Below, in pieces: positions 9,151 through 14,521 of a DNA stretch of 14,521 bases. This DNA comes from Ettlia oleoabundans (Eukaryota > Chlorophyta > Chlorophyceae > Chlamydomonadales), in NCBI GenBank assembly GCA_019693395.1, contig JAAMXP010004673.1, positions 1-14,521 of the forward strand. Reading direction: 5' to 3'. The first letter of the stretch is position 1. Every line of letters begins with the position of its first letter. The notes beneath the pieces were generated by a model. That model saw only the letters and a list, made by a program, of their open reading frames with translations, was not told the DNA's origin and did not search any database. A program made the position numbers and the translations under genes.

Positions 9151-12100
9151 CTACTTGGCGGCATCAGGAGGGCTGCTGCTTCCGTTGGCCGGCGCGGGTT
9201 GCTGCACCGGTTTTGGCTCCCAGTGCCGCGCAAATGTTTGGCTGATGATGAGCGGGAAGAGAATGCTGGCGTCACCGCAGACCTGCAGCAGGCAGGGGAA
9301 AAGCAGGGAGGTGGCATAAGCACACTGCGCTGAAGCACAGATTATGCATATGCAGTGCCGTTCTAGTAGCGCTGGGCATTCCTAGTGGGTCTATGCCCTG
9401 GTGGTTTCATGTTGCCATAGGAGGACTTCACCCTCCTGCATGCACTCCAGCCCCCACCCAGCTGTTTGATCACCTACCTTGACTGGTTGCGCATCTGCCC
9501 GAATCTTGCCCCAAGACACTGCCTCATCCGGCCGCGCGCCTGCAACACCGTGGTCAACAGCATTAACAGCAAACTTGGGGCATGAGCAGTTCAACACATT
9601 GCATAACAACAGGACCGCAAACCACAGTATGCTCCCCAGGTACCATACATCCTGAGAGCAGGGCAAACCGTCGGCCGCCCATGGTGCCCAGGCCTGTTGT
9701 CTCACCGCTGTCACTCCCATCAAACTCTTGCGCCGTGTTGACAAACACGGCAAAGTCGGCGCCATTCCTCATCAAATTGGCGTTGCAGATGTGATGCTTG
9801 GGCACGCCTGCAAGGAGCCCAGCAATAAGCGTGCCACATTTGCAACATCTGGATTTGAAGGAAGGATGGCAGCTCCAGTCAGCCCAGTCGTGGCACATAA
9901 CAACATACCGTGGGGGGCCTCAATCAGATGAGCGGTACAGATCCCTGTCAGCAGGGAACTGTCCATCCTGCCCGCATGCCAGCGTGCACAAATCCTGCGG
10001 ACCTAGGCAACGGTTTGCCAACTATAGCCAGCCACCCACCTCCTCCCAGTATGATGGCCCCTGTCTTCCGCGGCGCTGCCTTCATAGCATGGTCGTTCAT
10101 CAGGCGTATGTCCTGTAAGGGAGGAGGGCAGCAGCGGGAGCCGAGCAACCATGTCACTGCGCCTAAACAAGCACATGTGATGCCCACCAAAGTTGTGACA
10201 AAAGCCGACAAAACTAGCCAAGGGCACCTGCGCACAACATAATTGCTGCTGATATTACATCACAATCCGGTTGATGGCACCTGCCACAGTCAACTTGAAG
10301 GCTTAACTGGCCTGCTGCACTTGCCTGCACAATGTCTAGAATCAGTCCCGGGTTTTTGTAGGTGTGGAAGAACAGCATGTCTCCGAGGGACCCGTCTGCA
10401 GAGCAAGCAGAGGAGGAAAGCAGGGTAGCAGGTGTGAGGGTAGCAGTAAGCTCTTTTGAGGGCTGGAGCAGCCACAGCCAGCGGGCAGAGGTGGCGTACC
10501 AGAGAGCGGATGATGAGAGCTGCATCGGCGCTAGCATTACTGATAACTACCCCATCCACTGCGCCATGCCGCACAGGGCTCCTCAAGCACCCCAATGAAA
10601 GCTGGCACAGCGGGACTAAGCCTGTGCCCTCACCAGTGAGCGCGGGGCAAAAGACTGGGATGTCGTTCTTCCAGGCCCAGTAATAGATGGAGTCAGGGTG
10701 GTTGATTTCCTTGCCTAGCCGTGCTATCATCTGCAAAGAGGGTGGAGCGCATCAGTTATCTGCAAAGAGGGTGGAGCGCATCAGTAATTAAACAACTCAT
10801 GTGGCGACAGCCCCTTGAGCTGTGGCTAACGAGGCGGTTGATGAATTGAGAGGGATGGTCCAGGTGAAAGCAAGGTGAGCGCAAGGCAGTGCAGCTTGAC
10901 CCCAGCAATAAGGTAGTGTTACCCTTCCCAGCAACCAACAAGGTCACCACCATTTCCCAAATGCCAAGGCCTGGATGGACTCCATGCTGCCAGCAAGCCC
11001 TGCCACATCCTCACCCACCAATGGAGCTCGCTCGACAGCTGCACAAAAAACCAACTCCCCATCGCACATTGACTACAACAGTGCACCCGCTCCAAACACC
11101 AGCCCGCCCGGTCACCGCTTGAAAATCCAAAGCGCAAATGCCCCAGCTCCTACCCTGCTGGGCGTCCAGTGTGTGCCGTCGCGCCGCTGCTCCTCCAGCA
11201 TTGCATCAAAGATGGGGATGATCCAGTCCTCAAACTGACATTAGGATGGAAGAGAGGCACAGTGGCAACCTTCACTCAAATTATCAGTAGAAAGTGAGGG
11301 TGGGTAGAAGAGGGGAAAAATTGCTGAGAGAGGAATTTCTCCTGTGGAATCGAGGCAAGGAAACCAGCCGCCCTAGAGGTGCTCGTTTTCAGGCTTTCCT
11401 GGATTTACCCCTTGCAGCATTCATGCATCAAACCTGGAATACTGTCGCAATCATCAAACCTGCCAGCTTTACACTACCACTGCCAGTACTTTCGAGGTGG
11501 GCACAGTATGCGCCAGTTCAGCACCAGTTCACCCCCGCAGCAGCAGTTAGGGAGGTTACCTTGCAGTAGTTTGAGTTGGGCACCAGCATGTTCCCGATGC
11601 GGTTGAGCCCACGCCGCCTCAGATCTGCTCCCTTGAGCTGGAAGTCGCCAACGTATGTGGGGGCCATGCACTGCACACAGCACAGCAAAGCGCAGCGCGC
11701 ACAATGCACGCACCATGGACCAGGAGGGTAGTTTATGGGGTGGATTCAGCAGACTATGGACACAACCTGGGCCCGTGCCAGCGCGTAAGCAGAGCATGGC
11801 AGAAGTAGTGATTCCATGCAGGGGAAGGATGAAAGCGTTCCTGCTAGTGCGTCGTCATGGGTCAGCTGCTGGCTGGCTTGCATCACATGACAACGGCAGC
11901 TGGCCGCCTCACCTTAATGTAATCCTCCTCAACACCGCCGGCAGTTGTGACTATGACATCCACCATCCGGTGCTGCACTTACAAGGGACACCATGCTGGT
12001 GACACTCAACAACAATCAGGTATAAGCAGACTGCAGCAGATGACCTGAGGGCTGGCTGGACAGCTGGCTTCCAGCCAACCACGGGCTGGTCACCCCTCGC

Positions 12101-13233
12101 TTCACGGCGTGAAGGGCAGCCCTCAATCCTGAGCCAAAGGCGGCTAATGACCTGTTGGATGCTACTGCCTTGCATCGACTAGCAGGTAGCCCCCACCCAG
12201 CACAGACAGCGCCTGTCTCGCAACCCATACCTCACACAGTCGGCCACCCGGTGCTTGGCCCCCACCATGCAGCTGCCTACACAGCCAACCCTCCCCACCC
12301 TGCAGCTGCCTACACAACCAGCCCTCCCCACCCTGCAGCTGGCGGGACAGCATGCCCTCGCACCTGCACCAGGTAGCGTATGTGCTCCCGCACCCCCGCA
12401 GACACAAGGTTGCTCGTGTATCCTAGGAAGATTTTGCAGCGGATGGCAGCGCGTACCGCGGGATCGTTGTACCGCTCCTCGTTGGGCGGGAGCAGCGGCT
12501 CATCCGACAGACGCCAGCGAATCTGCAGGTGAAACCACCGGTTGGCTTCGTAAGCGCACGCGGAAACTACGTCAATGGTGGCCAGCTGGGTCGGCAGGAC
12601 GCGGCTCTGGGTCTGGTAAACAGGGCGGCAGGGCTAGCACTGCTGTCGGCCTCATTGCAAGGTGGCCTCCAGCAGCGGCCAAACAGCGCATATGCTGCGC
12701 CTTGTGCCAGCCTGGCGTGCCACTCATGGCAATGAACGCCTGACCCGGCAGCACAGTTTCGCTAACAGACATACAGTAGTGTGCCGCATAGTGGGTGGGG
12801 GTGCCGCTGGCTATATTAAGCTTTGCAGCGATGACCTGGCGGGCGAGGGAGACCAGCCTGTTGCCCTGCGCACCATCCGGCTGACTTCATTGATGGCCTG
12901 TCCCAACGCCGTGGCCTGCAGCCCCGTGCAAAGCATTGACTCCAGCAAGCCGTCCAGGTCGCGCCCCTGGTTGAAGTCATAGCCTCGTATTGTAGGTGCA
13001 TCCTCTGGCAGCTGCTCGCTGGGCACTAGAACAGCCTGCGGCAGGCGGCAGCAGTGGCGGCAGCCTGGCGGCCAGCGGGATGAACGGCGGCGGCGCGCTG
13101 GGCGCCTTGAACATGAACCGGCGCAACGTCCGGAACGTGGTAAGACACAATGAACTCACGGACACCCAATCCAGCGATGCCGCCCCACCTGGGCGGCTGT
13201 CTCGGGCACTTCATTTGTTACCGCCGCAGTCAT
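9151..13233 (-). CDS. DHS: Deoxyhypusine synthase, complete
   Basis: Twelve minus-strand exons join in phase to about 384 residues: 13233-13189, 13035-12874, 12522-12364, 11972-11913, 11670-11560, 11234-11154, 10730-10634, 10395-10325, 10112-10040, 9807-9706, 9539-9478 and 9282-9151 (TAG). The enzyme uses NAD and spermidine to convert one lysine of eIF5A to deoxyhypusine, in the cytosol, as a homotetramer. Family blocks appear in order: [130 protein letters not shown] and [13 protein letters not shown]. The catalytic lysine is K332 of SWGK. Length is normal for the family. Exon 1 ([15 protein letters not shown]) is chosen by phase and a GTGGGG donor. Intron 8 (10324-10113) has a GC donor, the 3' splice site of intron 6 is duplicated, and a two-codon upstream ORF overlaps the start. 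Confidence 0.95.
10731..10788 (-). repeat. 29-bp tandem duplication carrying the intron 6 3' splice site of the DHS gene
   Basis: Copies at 10731-10759 and 10760-10788 differ at one base. On the minus strand each copy ends with a pyrimidine-rich stretch and TTTGCAG. The copy next to the exon (AG at 10732-10731) gives the correct frame into MIARLGKE. The upstream copy offers an identical acceptor 29 nt earlier, which shifts the frame. Confidence 0.9.
12268..12345. repeat. 33-bp tandem repeat in DHS intron 3
   Basis: Units start at 12268, 12301 and 12334; the third is partial (about 12 bp). Each begins TGCAGCTGCC and the full units carry CCCTCCCCACCC, so the minus (transcribed) strand carries GGGTGGGGAGGG twice plus several CTGCAG strings resembling 3' splice sites. 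The repeat lies wholly inside the 391-bp intron 11973-12363. Confidence 0.85.
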
Positions 13234-13238
13234 CGCAT
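13230..13238 (-). promoter_or_regulatory. Two-codon upstream ORF overlapping the DHS start codon
   Basis: On the minus strand the sequence is ATG CGA TGA, and the last two bases of the DHS ATG are the first two of the TGA. Its ATG has T at -3, a weak context, so scanning ribosomes could pass it. Whether it is in the transcript depends on the unknown transcription start. Confidence 0.4.
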
Positions 13239-13975
13239 GTAGACGGACGAGTGATGCTGCCGGGCTCGAGCAGGTGAACTTTCAGTGGCGGTCGCGGACC
13301 AAATGCGTCCTCAATGCAACTGCATGCCCGTCCGAATAGCAATCTACAAGCGCAGATGACGGTTGGCAATCAGCACAAACGCAAACGCACAGGCTCCCTC
13401 TTTGCCACCATCTTGCTGGCAATAGGCTGGTGGCGCAAGCGCCTTGGCGCCCGCGTGGCTGGCAGTGAGTCGAGCAGGCCCAATACTGGGAAGCATATTG
13501 CAAGCTTGTGAAATACAGCCCTCACATTTGCTGATGGCAGCCCAGGCTGGAAGCAGCTAAGAGCTCAGATAGCGAGGTGCCTGGTGCTCTTGGTTTCAGG
13601 CCACACTTTTGTCATTGAGCATCCATCAGCTTACAAAATCCCAATTCAATCAGAGCATGGAAATGGGTCAACATTGAACGGAGCAAATTAAACAGGGCAT
13701 CAGGCAAAACTCAAAACAGTCACGGCAGGCTGACTAGCCTAATAAGTTACGATAGCAATGAGTGGGTGGGAAGTCAAAGTTGAGCTGCCAGATTATAAAT
13801 AACAGGGGTTAGGGTATAGGGCCTTAAGGCTTTAAGATGCATGTGAGAAAAGTGCGTGATGCATGTGCTGCATGATGGAATGTTGACGGGGGCCTTGCCA
13901 AGGGAAGCTGCGTGCCTTTACAGCTGCTGCCACTCCCAGCTGACTGGGTTTGCGTGATAGCCCGCCAAAACGCAT
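13239..13975. other. Intergenic region: DHS promoter/5' UTR and 3' flank of the Cys-rich gene
   Basis: About 740 bp hold no supported gene. Short open frames here show no family motif. The part nearest 13239 should contain the DHS promoter and 5' UTR; the part nearest 13975 should contain the 3' UTR of the Cys-rich gene. An AT-rich patch around 13790-13802 and a repeated GATGCATGTG (13836-13845 and 13858-13867) are the only notable structures. Confidence 0.5.
13918..13922 (-). promoter_or_regulatory. Candidate poly(A) signal TGTAA for the Cys-rich gene
   Basis: The plus strand reads TTACA, so TGTAA on the minus strand, about 55 nt after the TGA at 13978-13976. Motif and distance fit a short algal 3' UTR. 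Confidence 0.45.
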
Positions 13976-14376
13976 TCATTTGTTTGGCTGGTACACGCAG
14001 TTGCCATTGCCGTCCTGGAAGTGGCCTTTCAACGTGTCGCAGACCAGGCAGAAAGCGGTTGTGTTCTCGCACATCAGGCAGCCGTCGTGGATCTGGGAGC
14101 ACTGCAACGGAGGGCAAGAACGGGAGGGTATGATCTGAGGTTAGTCACACACGTATGATCAATAGGTGATGCTGCAGCCTGTCCAGGTGTCGGGGGGCCA
14201 CACATCATCCAGAGCAGCGGAATGACGCAGAGCACTCGACGACAGTCGGCCAACTGGCCGGGTGGCAGGCGGGCAGGCAGGCGGCAGCGTCACTCACAAA
14301 CTGGCATGCTCCGTTTGCGTCCACATACATCGGGTGGTTGTTGTTGGGGTCCTCGCACTTGGTGCACCAGGAGGGG
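13976..14376 (-). CDS. Cysteine-rich protein, last two exons (5' partial)
   Basis: Minus-strand exons 14376-14298 and 14101-13976 (TGA) join in phase 0 through a GT-AG intron (14297-14102). They encode the last 67 or so residues: PSWCTKCEDPNNNHPMYVDA, then NGACQF, then CSQIHDGCLMCENTTAFCLV and CDTLKGHFQDGNGNCVYQ, ending PNK. CxxC pairs and regularly spaced cysteines resemble growth-factor-receptor/furin-like cysteine-rich repeats, which are usually extracellular and disulfide-bonded. The start of exon 14376 is at phase 2 after a CTGCAG acceptor, so an earlier exon must exist. 14377-14521 looks like intron with no coding signal. There is no transmembrane segment or lipid anchor signal at the visible C-terminus. 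The function is unknown and family placement is tentative. Confidence 0.7.
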
Positions 14377-14521
14377 CTGCAGGGGGGCAGGCAAGGAAGA
14401 AAGAAGGGCAGGCAGGTAAGTAGGGTGGTGCAGGTGCCCTCTGCTGGGAGGATGGGATTGTTGGTACCACTGGTCAGTGCGTGATGCCATTGCCCACCAG
14501 CAAGCAGCATATGCCATGCAC

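Noticed and set aside
12255..12743. Plus-strand open frame of 162 codons opposite the DHS gene
   Set aside because: It runs across a DHS exon, two introns and the 33-bp repeat, with repeat-derived composition ([11 protein letters not shown]) and no family motif.
13806..13822. GGTTAGGG-like telomere-type string
   Set aside because: A single degenerate copy with no array; not an interstitial telomere repeat.
1..14521. A functional gene cluster or new defence-like system across the window
   Set aside because: The genes lie on both strands with individual promoters, each belongs to a separate conserved eukaryotic family, and no shared pathway is evident.

Overview
The window reads as nuclear DNA of a green alga, probably a chlorophyte and possibly Trebouxiophyceae. 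It is GC-rich and densely packed. The genes are split by many short introns (about 70-420 bp) with GT-AG or occasional GC-AG borders, and two TGTAA motifs lie where algal poly(A) signals are expected. Every protein is eukaryotic. I saw no prokaryotic operon, tRNA, rRNA, CRISPR array or transposon. Gene models were built by eye, joining exons whose reading phase and family motifs agree. No alignment or transcript was available.

Layout: (1) 247-1100, plus strand: 3' end of an MT-A70 family adenine methyltransferase. (2) 1626-3460, plus: a 2H phosphoesterase of the AKAP7-like type with a long Gln/Glu-rich insertion. (3) 3681-6807, minus: a TORTIFOLIA1/SPIRAL2-like HEAT-repeat microtubule-associated protein in six exons. 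(4) 7189-8933, plus: a TEX9-like coiled-coil protein in about seven exons. (5) 9151-13233, minus: a complete 12-exon deoxyhypusine synthase gene. (6) 13976-14376, minus: the last two exons of a cysteine-rich protein whose 5' part lies beyond the window.

Genes 2/3 and 4/5 converge, with gaps of about 220 bp. Genes 3/4 diverge from a shared region of about 380 bp. Genes 5 and 6 are both on the minus strand with about 740 bp between them. The genes are functionally unrelated (nucleic-acid methylation, RNA or nucleotide phosphoesterase, microtubules, coiled coil, eIF5A modification), so this looks like ordinary dense algal chromosome and not a gene cluster.

I did not find a clear new biological system. 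The most unusual signals are a 29-bp tandem duplication that copies the 3' splice site of deoxyhypusine synthase intron 6, where use of the upstream copy gives an early stop; a two-codon upstream ORF whose stop overlaps that gene's start codon; two GC-AG introns; a land-plant-type SPIRAL2 architecture in an apparent alga; and a roughly 200-residue low-complexity insertion inside a 2H phosphoesterase fold.
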